NCBI GenBank assembly: GCA_028285345.1 | Contig: JANQPT010000012.1 | Location: forward strand, 301,150 to 365,149 | Length of the DNA: 64,000 nt | DNA from: Planctomycetales bacterium | GTDB taxonomy: Bacteria; Planctomycetota; Planctomycetia; Planctomycetales; Planctomycetaceae | Direction: 5' to 3' | Shown here: positions 19,266-28,421 of the stretch, one piece after another | Numbering within the stretch: position 1 is the first letter of the stretch | Layout of the letters: each line of letters begins with the position of its first letter | Position numbers and translations under genes: made by a program | The notes under the pieces: generated by a model | Told to the model about the DNA's origin: nothing | What the model saw: the letters and a program-made list of their open reading frames with translations, nothing else | Database searches by the model: none

Positions 19266-20327
19266 ATGAGTCGTATCGAATCGATCAGTATTCAATCTGC
19301 GGGAATACGAAATCTTCGCCGCACGCTGCACATGCTTCCAATCGTGGCGTGCGCAGTCCTGCTGCCTCAATACGCGGATGCTGCCGAAGCGAACAAAACC
19401 GGCACGATCAGTGGACGCGTCGTCGATGGAAATGAGCGTGCGGTTGAGAATGCGGTCGTCTTCCTTTGCGCTGCCGACAGCGGACTGCCGATTCTTGCCA
19501 AGACCGGCAAGCCGCTTGTCTTAAAATGGCCGTTTGAGAATTTTCGCGGGCTCAACGACGTTCGACGGGAATTGACTGATCAAGACGGCGGCTTCAAGTT
19601 CGACGACGTTCCGGCGGGCCGATATCGCTTGGTGGCTCAGTCTTGGCCGGGGGCGGTCGGAATCCCCGATTTCCTGAAGGAAAAGAACGACAAGATCACC
19701 CTGCACGGAGTCGCCGAAGGAGTCGTTGTCGCTGCCGAACGGAAGGTCGAAATCAAGATCACACCGCTAGGAAGCGGGACGCTGAAGATCGAGAACGATC
19801 CCAAGGCGAATCATGCATTCCTGTTCATCAGTCTCAGACCGCGTCTGGGCGAAGGGGTGCTCGGGCCGCGCGGCTGGGGGCCGGGGTTTCTCTCCGGGTT
19901 GATCGCCGCGACGCAAATGGAACAGACTTACGTCACGATCCAGGGACTGCCGGACGGAAAAGATGTGCATGTGGGGCTCATCAACTACGACAACAATCCC
20001 GGCATCGGCGGAGACACGTACCGCGTCGGCAAAGACCGCGTCGTCCGTCTCGACATCTTCGCCACTTGGAGTAACGGCAAGTACGAACCGCCGGCGCGGT
20101 TGGCAAAGCTCACGGACTATTTGGAAGAGAACAACTTCACCGCGGCGCGATTCCTCGGCCTGGAAGGGGGAGACATCAAGAATTATCAGGCGCTCTGGAA
20201 GGAAATCGACGCCGATCCAAAGCGTCTGTTCGATGTCGAAGGGATCGGCAAATTCCGACTGATCGACATCTACGCCGCCGCCCGGCACAAAGAGTTGCGT
20301 GCACACCACCGCCGCCGTAAAAGATGA
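19266..20327 (+). CDS. Exported carboxypeptidase-regulatory/Cna-B-like domain protein
   Basis: A 353-residue protein with a signal peptide (MLPIVACAVLLPQYADA ends near residue 40) and a beta-sandwich domain of the carboxypeptidase-regulatory/Cna-B type: GTISGRVVDGNERAVENAVVFL ... LTDQDGGFKFDDVPAGRYRLVA. The rest is unassigned and ends in a very basic tail (HKELRAHHRRRKR). Such domains are structural or binding modules on the cell surface; the target is unknown. The next gene starts 52 bases after this stop with the start used here. Confidence 0.8.
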   Translation: MSRIESISIQSAGIRNLRRTLHMLPIVACAVLLPQYADAAEANKTGTISGRVVDGNERAVENAVVFLCAADSGLPILAKTGKPLVLKWPFENFRGLNDVRRELTDQDGGFKFDDVPAGRYRLVAQSWPGAVGIPDFLKEKNDKITLHGVAEGVVVAAERKVEIKITPLGSGTLKIENDPKANHAFLFISLRPRLGEGVLGPRGWGPGFLSGLIAATQMEQTYVTIQGLPDGKDVHVGLINYDNNPGIGGDTYRVGKDRVVRLDIFATWSNGKYEPPARLAKLTDYLEENNFTAARFLGLEGGDIKNYQALWKEIDADPKRLFDVEGIGKFRLIDIYAAARHKELRAHHRRRKR

Positions 20328-20379
20328 TCTTGTTCGGAACCATACGTCATCGGGTGCGGAATTCCGCGGGCGGATTGAG

Positions 20380-21204
20380 GTGAATCGGTACGCCCAATTG
20401 GGCCACAACATGCCCGCCGTCTGTCGGCTGAGACTGGCGACACGCGGCAACACGCATTTGGCGGCCGACGATGTACTGTTTGCACTCGACTGCGGCGTAA
20501 ACTACTGGAATTGGTGCGGGCACGATGACGGAATGAGTGCCGCGATCCGCCAGTTGGGTCCGCAGCGGTCGCAGGTCGTTTGCGCCGCCCAAATCAGCGC
20601 CGCCGGATGGACGCGCGATTCCATGCGGCGGGAAATCGACGACATGTTGAAGCGGCTCTGCACCGATTGGATAGACATATTGACGCTCTACTATGTGGAG
20701 AGTGAGGGCGAATGGGAGCGGATCATCGCCGATGAGGGCGCGATTCGCGCGCTGGAGGAAGCCAAGGATGACGGACGATTGCGGGCGATTGGATTGACGA
20801 CGCATCAGCGGCCGTTGGCGGCGAAATGGGTGGAGTCGAAATTGCTTGATTTGTTGATGGTCCGTTACAACGCAGCTCATCGAAGGGCAGAGACGGAGGT
20901 TTTTCCCGTCACCGACCGTGTCGGTCTGCCGGTTGTCGGTTTCACCTGCCTGCGGTGGGGCGCGCTGCTCAAACCGACGGAGCAGGATCCGGGTGGCTTC
21001 AACATCCCCGCTGCGGCAGAATGGTATCGCTATGTACTCTCGCATCCCTCGATCAGTGTTGCACTGATGGCGCCGAACGGACGTGCGGAGTTGGAACAGA
21101 ATTTGACTCTGTTAGGCGATTGGCGTGAGTTGCCGGCAGCAGATCGAGCCGCGATGTCGGCACACGGGGATCGCGTGCGGCGCGCGGCGGGACCGTTTCC
21201 GTGA
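20380..21204 (+). CDS. Aldo/keto reductase-fold protein with degenerate active site
   Basis: A 274-residue TIM-barrel protein of the aldo/keto reductase superfamily: RLRLATRGNTHLAADDVLFALDCGVNYWNWCG, MLKRLCTDWIDILTLYYVE, RAIGLTTHQRPLAAKW and VALMAPNGRAELEQNLTLL follow the family order. The usual catalytic Asp-Tyr-Lys-His set is not visible: the DTAxxYG position reads NYWNWCGH, the Lys strand reads VVCAAQIS and the His strand reads TLYYVE. Homology to RYxxLG at the N-terminus starts before the Met at 20410, so the GTG at 20380 is preferred; the frame opens at a GTG at 20299 that would overlap the preceding gene. Confidence 0.75.
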   Translation: MNRYAQLGHNMPAVCRLRLATRGNTHLAADDVLFALDCGVNYWNWCGHDDGMSAAIRQLGPQRSQVVCAAQISAAGWTRDSMRREIDDMLKRLCTDWIDILTLYYVESEGEWERIIADEGAIRALEEAKDDGRLRAIGLTTHQRPLAAKWVESKLLDLLMVRYNAAHRRAETEVFPVTDRVGLPVVGFTCLRWGALLKPTEQDPGGFNIPAAAEWYRYVLSHPSISVALMAPNGRAELEQNLTLLGDWRELPAADRAAMSAHGDRVRRAAGPFP

Positions 21205-21319
21205 GGAGCGATCCCGCGTGTTCCACGGGATGTCAGGCATGGGGCGGAGAAAGATTGATGAGGGCGCAATATATATTAGCGGCGTCGCTCAATTGCGTGA
21301 GCTCGTTAGCGTGCCTGAC

Positions 21320-23110
21320 CTACGGCCTCTCTTTTTGGTCGCCGTCTGTCTCCGCTTTTTTCTGCGGCATGAAGCCGACCCAGCCGATCATCATTTCTTC
21401 CCAGGTTTGGTCGCCCCAGCGGACCGGTTTGGTGGGATCGGGGTTGGCGGCGTTGTTTTCCGAATTGTCGAAGTGCGCCAAACAATCGATGCGGGTTCCC
21501 TTCGGCAACGAGAGCGGCTCGGCAAAGCGATACGTGTTTTGCCAATTGAAATCGTACCGCGGCACCGACAGCAGCGTTTGCCGCTTTCCATCCGGGAAAA
21601 TCGCCTGGTAGCGGAAGTCCTTGCCGCGGAGATGCATGTGCGGCATCAGCGAGAGCAGCTTGACGTCCTGCCGAAACGTGAAGGATGATTCAACGGGGTG
21701 ACTGGCTTCGCCGGCGGGGATCTTGAACCTGGTGTTCATGATGCCCTTGGTCTCGGCAAAACCGACGGGCGGTTTGTCCCCTTTGTACAGCACGAACCCG
21801 ACCTGTGAGCGGTCCTTTTCCTCTTTGCCGGTGGGGGTGTAGTGCATTTGGAAGAGCAACTCCGCACCGGCCGGAATTCGCTTGGCGACACCCGGCGGCA
21901 GGATCGTCGGCGGATCACCCGGCGCCGTACCGCAAATGTGCCCCCGACCGCGCCAGCGACGCTGTTTGGGGTCCCGGTAGAACACAATGATGTGATGCAC
22001 GACCGCCCGGTTCCCCGGCCGCGCCTCGGCCGCCTGAATCCAGACGTCCTCTTCGAAGTTCGTCGGCACCGTGAAGTACAGATAGGGCACGACGCCGTCG
22101 GCAGGAACGGTGACCACTTCGGGCAATTCGAAAACAATGTCCGGCTGGTCGATCATCCAACCTTCGGCGTACTTCTTCGGTTTGGGGAGATCCTGCTTAT
22201 CCCCGAACGGCGCGCCGGCGTCGATCCATGCGATGAGAGTATCGATCTCCTCCTGCGGCATGTTGCGGTTGTTGGACCAATGTCCATACCTCGGGTCGGC
22301 GTGCCAAGGCGGCATCCGTTTTTCCAGCACGACTTCCTTCATCATGTCGGTCCACTTCACGGCGTCGTCGTAGGTCAGCAGCGAAAACGGGCCGATCATT
22401 CCCGGGCGGTGGCATTCATGGCACCGCGTCTGAATGATTCGCGAGACTTCCTTGGCATAGGTGACTTGTGTGTTCGCCTTCGTGCGGCGGCTGCGGGTGA
22501 TCAAACAACCGAGCGGTTTGGTCTCAGTGACGGAGACCTGTTTGCCGGCCAGCAATTCCTCTACCGCCACGGCCAGATCGCGCCGCTTGGGCTTGGCGTT
22601 TTTGTAGGTATAGCCGAAGCGGTCGTCGACCCGTCCGTGGTAGCGCACCTTCCGCTGTTCATCCAAGAGAAAAATCTCCGCGGTCCGGGTCGCTCCCAGG
22701 CGGTCGGCCAAACGCTGCTCGGCGTCCAGCAGCACCGGCATGTTGACTTTGTATTCCTCGGCATGTTCACGCAGGTCCTTGTGCGTGATGCCGGCGTTGG
22801 AATTGACGCCGATCACTTGTAGGCCCTGTTTGGCATGGGCGTCCTGAAGCTTGGTCAACTCCGTCAGATAGAGATTCGAAATCGGGCAGTGCGTGCCCAT
22901 GAAGAACAGCACGACCAGTTTCTTGTCGCCGTAATCGCTCAGCGCGACTTTTTGCTCGTTTTGGTCCGGCAGAATAAAGTCGGTGACCTTCTGGCCGACT
23001 GGCGATTCGCGGGTTTTTGATTTGGAATCCGCCGAACGGAGCGGTGCTGAGCGAAAAACGGCGGCCATCGTAAGCATCGCCACGATCGCGCAGCCCAGAG
23101 TGGTTCGCAT
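21320..23110 (-). CDS. Redoxin / cytochrome c / copper-monooxygenase-like fusion protein
   Basis: A 596-residue exported protein with a signal peptide (TLGCAIVAMLTMAAVFRS). Three parts are seen. First a thioredoxin-like redoxin domain (KVTDFILPDQNEQKVALSDYGDKKLVVLFFMGTHCPISN) with a single Cys. Next a haem site (RCHECHRPGMIGPFSLLTYDDAVKW) with the MPPWHADPRYGHWSNNRNM loop. Last a C-terminal part with His-rich metal sites (AVVHHIIVFYRD, FQMHYTPTGKE, LMPHMHLRGKDFRY) like copper type II ascorbate-dependent monooxygenases. Known in planctomycete-related bacteria as a redoxin-domain family. The substrate is unknown. The frame extends to 23206, but the signal peptide begins at Met 23110. Confidence 0.88.
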   Translation of the reverse strand: MRTTLGCAIVAMLTMAAVFRSAPLRSADSKSKTRESPVGQKVTDFILPDQNEQKVALSDYGDKKLVVLFFMGTHCPISNLYLTELTKLQDAHAKQGLQVIGVNSNAGITHKDLREHAEEYKVNMPVLLDAEQRLADRLGATRTAEIFLLDEQRKVRYHGRVDDRFGYTYKNAKPKRRDLAVAVEELLAGKQVSVTETKPLGCLITRSRRTKANTQVTYAKEVSRIIQTRCHECHRPGMIGPFSLLTYDDAVKWTDMMKEVVLEKRMPPWHADPRYGHWSNNRNMPQEEIDTLIAWIDAGAPFGDKQDLPKPKKYAEGWMIDQPDIVFELPEVVTVPADGVVPYLYFTVPTNFEEDVWIQAAEARPGNRAVVHHIIVFYRDPKQRRWRGRGHICGTAPGDPPTILPPGVAKRIPAGAELLFQMHYTPTGKEEKDRSQVGFVLYKGDKPPVGFAETKGIMNTRFKIPAGEASHPVESSFTFRQDVKLLSLMPHMHLRGKDFRYQAIFPDGKRQTLLSVPRYDFNWQNTYRFAEPLSLPKGTRIDCLAHFDNSENNAANPDPTKPVRWGDQTWEEMMIGWVGFMPQKKAETDGDQKERP

Positions 23111-23264
23111 TGCACACCGCACTTTTCGACTCAACACAGCACTGCCCTCGATGCAACCTTGATCGTTCTGCAATAATAACTCGTCGCCCAGTATATCAGA
23201 CCTCACCTGGTGAGACCAATTCCAATACTTGGGTCGCCGTAGTCGTAGACTCGATTAAAACAGT

Positions 23265-23340
23265 GTAGGGCAGGCTCCCGCCTGCCGCCAAGCTGATGTC
23301 GCGTCTATTGTGGCTCGCGGCAGGCGGGAGCCTGCCCTAC
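23265..23340. repeat. Intergenic inverted repeat with 23-bp perfect arms
   Basis: The arm at 23265-23287 is the exact complement of the arm at 23318-23340. Each arm is itself a small palindrome built on GGCAGGC-TCCC-GCCTGCC, so the element can form one long or two short hairpins. It sits between divergently transcribed genes (the redoxin fusion and the amidohydrolase). A 30-base spacer separates the arms. The nested palindrome is typical of REP/MITE-like dispersed elements in planctomycete genomes. Confidence 0.8.
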
Positions 23341-23464
23341 GGAATTGGGCGGACCGATTCTACGAAGATCCTCGGCACGGCTAACTATTTCTAGGCGCGA
23401 CAGGTTATAATCACTCACCGATCTCAGCGGATTTCAGCAAGATTTCACAAAAGGGGCGAAGATT

Positions 23465-24973
23465 ATGTGGATTCCCAAATGGGAACGCGACCGTCGAGAG
23501 GGGATTGAGTCTCCGATTCCAACTCAAGCGGTCTCCAACGAAGAATTCCTGCCGCGTCCACAGAACCAACAGCAGCGCCGCTGGGAATCGTTGATCACTG
23601 AAATGGCGGAAGAGAAGTCGCGTAAACTCGGCATGAGCCGCCGCGACTATCTGCGGACGTCGATGGGGCTGGCGACGGCGTTTTTGGCCTCCAATCTGGT
23701 TTATGGACCGTATTGGGAAGTCGACGCTGCCGAAACGACCGAACCAGCGGCGACCGAAGAGAAGTGGCCCAAGGGTGAATACTTCATCTTCGACGTGCAG
23801 ACGCACTTCACCGACGGCTATGCGCTCGGGTTTCGCAAGGCGGAATTCGTCAAGAACATGGGGTTCAAGCTCAAGAACGACGCCGACGCGTACAGCTTTA
23901 CGAACTATGTCAAAGAGATTTTCTTCGATAGCGAAACCAGCATGGCAGTCATCTCCGGCGTGCCCGGCCGGGAGATCAACAAGAACCTCGCCGGCAAGAT
24001 TCTGGAAGGCCGCGACCGACGCGGCGGGATTTTGCCAAGTTGGCTGATGTCGCAGCGCAAAAACGAGCTCAACGAACTGGCCGGCTGCCGACGCACACTC
24101 TGCCAGGGAAACTGCGCTCCGAACCATTATTGGGACCGCGACAACAACGCTCCCGACACTGCCGCTCTGTTTGAGCAAATCGAACGCGAGGTCAAAACCT
24201 ACGGGATCGACAGTTGGAAGTGGTACTGCCATACCGATCCCGGAAAATCGGGCAACGGATTCCGGCTCGACGACGAAAAGCTGACGTATCCCTTCTACGA
24301 AAAATCGAAGGAACTCGGGCTGAAGATTTTTAGTATCCACAAAGGATTCGCGTCGCAGTCCCGGCGGTTCGGCCACTTCGCGCATCCGGGCGATTTGGAG
24401 AAAGCGGCGCTCGACCATCCCGATTTGACGTTCATCGCCTATCACTCCGCAATCAAACATGGCCCCGGCGAGCCGCAATTTGAGCGGGACGATTTTTTCG
24501 ACCCGACGACCGGCGATTTCGCCTGGCATGCGGAGTTGATGAAGATCAAAAAGCGCAATCCGCAAATGGACAACGTCTTCTGCGAGATCGGCTCGTCGTT
24601 CGGTTTGCTCGCCATCGCCCACCCGGTGATGTGCCAACACCTGATCGGCAAGAACGTCAAACATTACGGCGCTGATCATGTGCTGTGGGGGACCGATTGC
24701 CTGTGGTGGGGTTCGCCGACATGGGTCATCGATGCGTTCAAACGGTTTCAAATTTCCGACGAACTGTGCGAGAAGTTCGGGTATGAGAAACTGTCCAAGG
24801 AGGACAAGGCGAAAATTTTCGGATTGAACGCCGCAAAAATCTACGGCGTCGATGTTAAGGAACAACTCAAGGCGTTCCCGGGCGATGCGCTCTCGCGGCT
24901 GAAAACCGCCTATTTGCAAAACGGCGGCCAGCGGGACAACGCCGCCCACGGGTGGGTGCGGGCGGACTCATGA
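23465..24973 (+). CDS. Tat-exported amidohydrolase family protein
   Basis: A 502-residue protein with a long N-terminal extension before a twin-arginine leader ([21 protein letters not shown], near residue 58). The mature part is a TIM-barrel amidohydrolase of the amidohydrolase-2 type: [13 protein letters not shown] supplies the QxH metal motif in place of Hx[11 protein letters not shown] the next His, [13 protein letters not shown] a further His, and [15 protein letters not shown] the catalytic Asp. The substrate is unknown. The stop overlaps the start of the hexahaem cytochrome gene (ATGA), implying translational coupling and a shared redox or surface function. Confidence 0.88.
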   Translation: MWIPKWERDRREGIESPIPTQAVSNEEFLPRPQNQQQRRWESLITEMAEEKSRKLGMSRRDYLRTSMGLATAFLASNLVYGPYWEVDAAETTEPAATEEKWPKGEYFIFDVQTHFTDGYALGFRKAEFVKNMGFKLKNDADAYSFTNYVKEIFFDSETSMAVISGVPGREINKNLAGKILEGRDRRGGILPSWLMSQRKNELNELAGCRRTLCQGNCAPNHYWDRDNNAPDTAALFEQIEREVKTYGIDSWKWYCHTDPGKSGNGFRLDDEKLTYPFYEKSKELGLKIFSIHKGFASQSRRFGHFAHPGDLEKAALDHPDLTFIAYHSAIKHGPGEPQFERDDFFDPTTGDFAWHAELMKIKKRNPQMDNVFCEIGSSFGLLAIAHPVMCQHLIGKNVKHYGADHVLWGTDCLWWGSPTWVIDAFKRFQISDELCEKFGYEKLSKEDKAKIFGLNAAKIYGVDVKEQLKAFPGDALSRLKTAYLQNGGQRDNAAHGWVRADS

Positions 24974-26007
24974 CCACACGTGGAAAGTTGCCGATCATCG
25001 CCGCAATCGCCGTGCCCGCTTTGGCGCTTCTGTTCTGCGCGGTCTTGTACTTGGAGACACCTTCGGAAGACGGCCCTCGATTGTCGGCGCAGACCGACGC
25101 CAAGCAACTCGATCCCGCCGCCTGGGGCAGCGACCACGTCGGCAAACCGCTGCCGGAATTCGTCAGCGGCGATGAATGCTTGTTCTGCCACCGGATGAGA
25201 GTCGGCCCTAGCTGGTCGAAGAACGCGCATCAACTCACCATCCGCCCTGCTCTGCCTGAGTCAAAAGCGATCACAGCGCTGAAGGAATCACCCGGCGTAC
25301 AGAAATTTGCCGACGAAGTCGATTTCCTATTGGGAACGAAGCAAGCGACACGATTTCTCAAGCGAACCGGGCAATACGGCAAGCTCTCCCTGCTGACGAC
25401 TGTTTTCACTCCGCAGGAAGACAATCGCGAGGGACAATTATCGCACGTACAAAATCCTCATTGGGACGATCAACTATTCGCCGATTCCTGCGCCGGATGC
25501 CACGCGACGGCGGTCGATTCAAAATCGAGAGCCTTCTCCGCCGTCTCACTGGACTGCTTCACCTGTCACGGCGACGTTCCATTGGAACACAGCAAAGACG
25601 CGTCGAAGGCGATCCTTTCCTCAAAACGAAACGACGACCCTCGCGTGGTTGTGTCCATCTGCGGCCAGTGTCATCTGCGCGGAGGCGTCTCGCGCAGCAC
25701 CGGGCGGCCTTATGCCCATCATTTCGTGGCCGGCGATAATCTGTTTCGCGACTTCCAGGTTGACTTTTCGGACGAACAACTGGAGAAACTGAATCCGGCC
25801 GACCGGCACGTGTGGCAAAACGTGCGGGACGTAGTCGTCCACGGCAACGGCGGCACCACCTGCCTGACTTGTCATGATGTCCACGCTCAATCGACGGCGA
25901 AACATCAGGCACTGACCGAGACCGACCTGTGCACCAATTGCCATCAGCCCGGCGACCCGTCGCAATTGAAATCATACGAAGTTCACAGTCGCACGTGCCG
26001 TTATTGA
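24970..26007 (+). CDS. Multihaem (six CxxCH) cytochrome c
   Basis: A 345-residue protein with an N-terminal membrane anchor ([22 protein letters not shown]) followed by six haem-binding CxxCH motifs: CLFCH, CAGCH, CFTCH, CGQCH, CLTCH and CTNCH. It is expected to be an anchored electron-transfer protein on the outer face of the cytoplasmic membrane. The ATG at 24970 overlaps the amidohydrolase stop by four bases; the frame extends six codons further upstream but the overlap start is more natural. Spacing and motif order resemble the cytochrome c554/NrfB-like group in a loose way only. Confidence 0.9.
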   Translation: MTTRGKLPIIAAIAVPALALLFCAVLYLETPSEDGPRLSAQTDAKQLDPAAWGSDHVGKPLPEFVSGDECLFCHRMRVGPSWSKNAHQLTIRPALPESKAITALKESPGVQKFADEVDFLLGTKQATRFLKRTGQYGKLSLLTTVFTPQEDNREGQLSHVQNPHWDDQLFADSCAGCHATAVDSKSRAFSAVSLDCFTCHGDVPLEHSKDASKAILSSKRNDDPRVVVSICGQCHLRGGVSRSTGRPYAHHFVAGDNLFRDFQVDFSDEQLEKLNPADRHVWQNVRDVVVHGNGGTTCLTCHDVHAQSTAKHQALTETDLCTNCHQPGDPSQLKSYEVHSRTCRY

Positions 26008-26279
26008 GGAGGCTTGAGGGATTAGGCATTAGGGATGGCGTTGAACGTATTTGCAAAAGCCTACAGCTTAACGCCGAAAGCCAATAAAGACCGCCGGGTG
26101 CCATCCATGAAGAAGCCCCTGTCAAGATTGGGAACGAGATGTTTTCGGAATCTCCAACCATTCATTTGGCATCACCCGTCATCACGGAACGCCACAAACC
26201 AGAATACGGTGACTCCCATTGATGCTCGCGGCATCACAATCGCGCCATGGCACCCAGCGTGCTGATTGAAAAGCAGACT

Positions 26280-28421
26280 CTATGGGGCAGGCTCTTCAGA
26301 GGACTCTTTGGCCTCCTGCGTGTCAGACTCGGCAAAGAGTTTGATCGAAGGCATGTCTTCGGGGGGAATCTCCTGGACGATGTAGTGCCTCTCCTCGAGC
26401 GTGCTGAAGTCGCTGTTTTGCTCGTCGATCGAGAGATTCGGAGACTTCTCGACGCGGCCGATGAACCATGCGCCTTCAGTTCCCAATCGTGACAGGCGCG
26501 GGTGCCAGACCCAGCCGCGGGGCAGTTGCTGGCTAAAACTCCAAAAATCGGATGCATTTCGAAACACGGCCCGGAACGTCGTTTGATAGTCGTCCCCTGC
26601 GTCGATTTTGGGAAGTTTTTGAATGTGGACCACGTCGACCAGGCCGTTGTTGTTCGCTGCGACCACCGGCATTGAAGTCGCGGACGATCCTCGAAAACGA
26701 ACTTGATTACCCTGGTTAGATGTGGGCTGCCCGGGAGGCTTATAAGTGGCCGCGATGACCAGCCATCCTTCGATGATTTCGAATGGGAGTTGGTTTGATA
26801 TCTTGAGCGAACACATTCCCGCATTGACGTTCTGGATGCCGCGGCGTGGTTGTGGGGTGTTGTCAAATCTCATTTGTGGCTCGTATTGCAGGTCAAAATC
26901 CAACAGCGGCAATTCGGGGTCGAATGCGGTCGCCCGCAGCTGGCGACGTCCCCACGGCGTCATGCCGACCCGGACCTGATAGCCGTCTTCCTCACCCGGT
27001 GCGAGATTCGGCTGCCAGTTGAACGGGGGACAAATCGTGGTCGATGTATAGATCGGGTGATAATAGCGCGATCGGCCCGTGACCTGCATGTCTGCCTCTT
27101 TACCGTGAACGGCGACTTCAGTATTTCGGCCGCCGGCGGACTGCACGCTGATCTTGCCGACCTGAACGGCGCCGCCGGGTCCGATTTCGGTGACCGTGAT
27201 CCAATTCAAGTCACCCCGGCTGATTCGCAGCAGCCCCCCGATGAACGCCGAAAGAATGGAAGCCGCGACGACCACTATCAGCGTATAGGCGGCGATCCGA
27301 CGCTGACTTTGGCGAAACAGTGCCAAGGCGACAACTCCGGAGAAGAGTGCATAGAGTCCGAAAAACGAAAGGATCAAAATGCCGTTGACGTTGGCCTTGC
27401 CTCCCCAACGATGCAATCGATCCGAATCGATAAGCGAGCGGACGAACTGCTTTTTCAATTTTGCGGCGACCTCGCCGATCCGTTGCCGAGTTTCGCTGCC
27501 GGATGCCGCGAACAGGTTTGGCTGATATTCGTAAATGGCGCCCAATCCGATGCGGCGCACGGTGAAGTCCTCGGAAGAAACCGGCGGGTCCGCGCTGAGC
27601 GGAGCGGACTCGACCAGCCGGCTGATAATCTTATCGGAATCCTTGTGGACAAAGAGGGTGCCTCCCAGACAGATCCAGTCGGCGACCGCTTGCCATTGAA
27701 CACGGTTCATGTCGGCAAGTTTTGCCCCTTCTGGGAGGACGAGAGCCTGGAGGATTTCCATTGGGCCGGGGTGATTGGGCACGTGCCAGGGCTTCACCGA
27801 CAACACGCGCACGGGCCTCCCCTGTTGATCGGCAACCAGCCCATCCGTTGAGCCCCTCGCAGTTGTCGCGGCGATGGCAGCCGTGTCCGAGATCGCGCCG
27901 GGAATTTGCAAGCTTCGTCCCCCGGCATCAACGAACAGCACGTAGTTGACGTTCGGAAAGAATTGGTTACCTGTGTTCAGCGCCAATTCGCGGCGCCAAA
28001 GAACCTCGTCACCTTCGACCAACGATGCGTCGCATCGATGCCAATCGACTAACGATTGAATATACGCGTACCGCCGCTTAGCACCTGGATTGATCACGAC
28101 TTCGCCCAATAGGACGTCTCGGCCGGTGAAGGGATCGGACAGTCTGAGCTGGCCTTCGATCATGCGTTCGGAATAGTTGGCGATCAACAGCGAAATCGGG
28201 ATCGGCGCCGATTGGTCGACGGTTCCGTCCCAGCCGGCAACCGCCTCAATGACCAGCCCGGGTGTGTCGACGTCCTCAAACGTCTCCCCAAACTGTGCTT
28301 GCGCCGGGGCGATCAGGCAGAGGAGCACGGCCGCAATCCATACCGCGCGCCGTGTTTCGGACTTCAGCAGATTCGCCGCGGTCCACAAAGATCGACGCGT
28401 CGATCCTGTCGAGTGAGCCAT
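26280..28421 (-). CDS. Exported membrane protein of an ABC transporter operon
   Basis: A 713-residue protein with a signal peptide (AVWIAAVLLCLIAPAQAQ), a large extracytoplasmic beta-rich domain, a GATase/DUF4350-like segment (ADWICLGGTLFVHKDSDK near residue 260), two membrane helices (GILILSFFGLYALFSGVVALALF and AAYTLIVVVAASILSAFIGGLL, around 350-400) and a C-terminal exported domain. The layout resembles the accessory protein of GldF/GldG-type ABC exporters, but the sequence is not recognisably GldG. Its start overlaps the stop of the permease gene by one base, so it is the third gene of a coupled operon. Confidence 0.78.
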   Translation of the reverse strand: MAHSTGSTRRSLWTAANLLKSETRRAVWIAAVLLCLIAPAQAQFGETFEDVDTPGLVIEAVAGWDGTVDQSAPIPISLLIANYSERMIEGQLRLSDPFTGRDVLLGEVVINPGAKRRYAYIQSLVDWHRCDASLVEGDEVLWRRELALNTGNQFFPNVNYVLFVDAGGRSLQIPGAISDTAAIAATTARGSTDGLVADQQGRPVRVLSVKPWHVPNHPGPMEILQALVLPEGAKLADMNRVQWQAVADWICLGGTLFVHKDSDKIISRLVESAPLSADPPVSSEDFTVRRIGLGAIYEYQPNLFAASGSETRQRIGEVAAKLKKQFVRSLIDSDRLHRWGGKANVNGILILSFFGLYALFSGVVALALFRQSQRRIAAYTLIVVVAASILSAFIGGLLRISRGDLNWITVTEIGPGGAVQVGKISVQSAGGRNTEVAVHGKEADMQVTGRSRYYHPIYTSTTICPPFNWQPNLAPGEEDGYQVRVGMTPWGRRQLRATAFDPELPLLDFDLQYEPQMRFDNTPQPRRGIQNVNAGMCSLKISNQLPFEIIEGWLVIAATYKPPGQPTSNQGNQVRFRGSSATSMPVVAANNNGLVDVVHIQKLPKIDAGDDYQTTFRAVFRNASDFWSFSQQLPRGWVWHPRLSRLGTEGAWFIGRVEKSPNLSIDEQNSDFSTLEERHYIVQEIPPEDMPSIKLFAESDTQEAKESSEEPAP

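Noticed and set aside
23411..24949. 512-codon open frame on the minus strand
   Set aside because: It is antisense to the Tat amidohydrolase gene, whose motifs and leader are real. The minus-strand translation has no recognisable domain and is a by-product of high-GC codon use.
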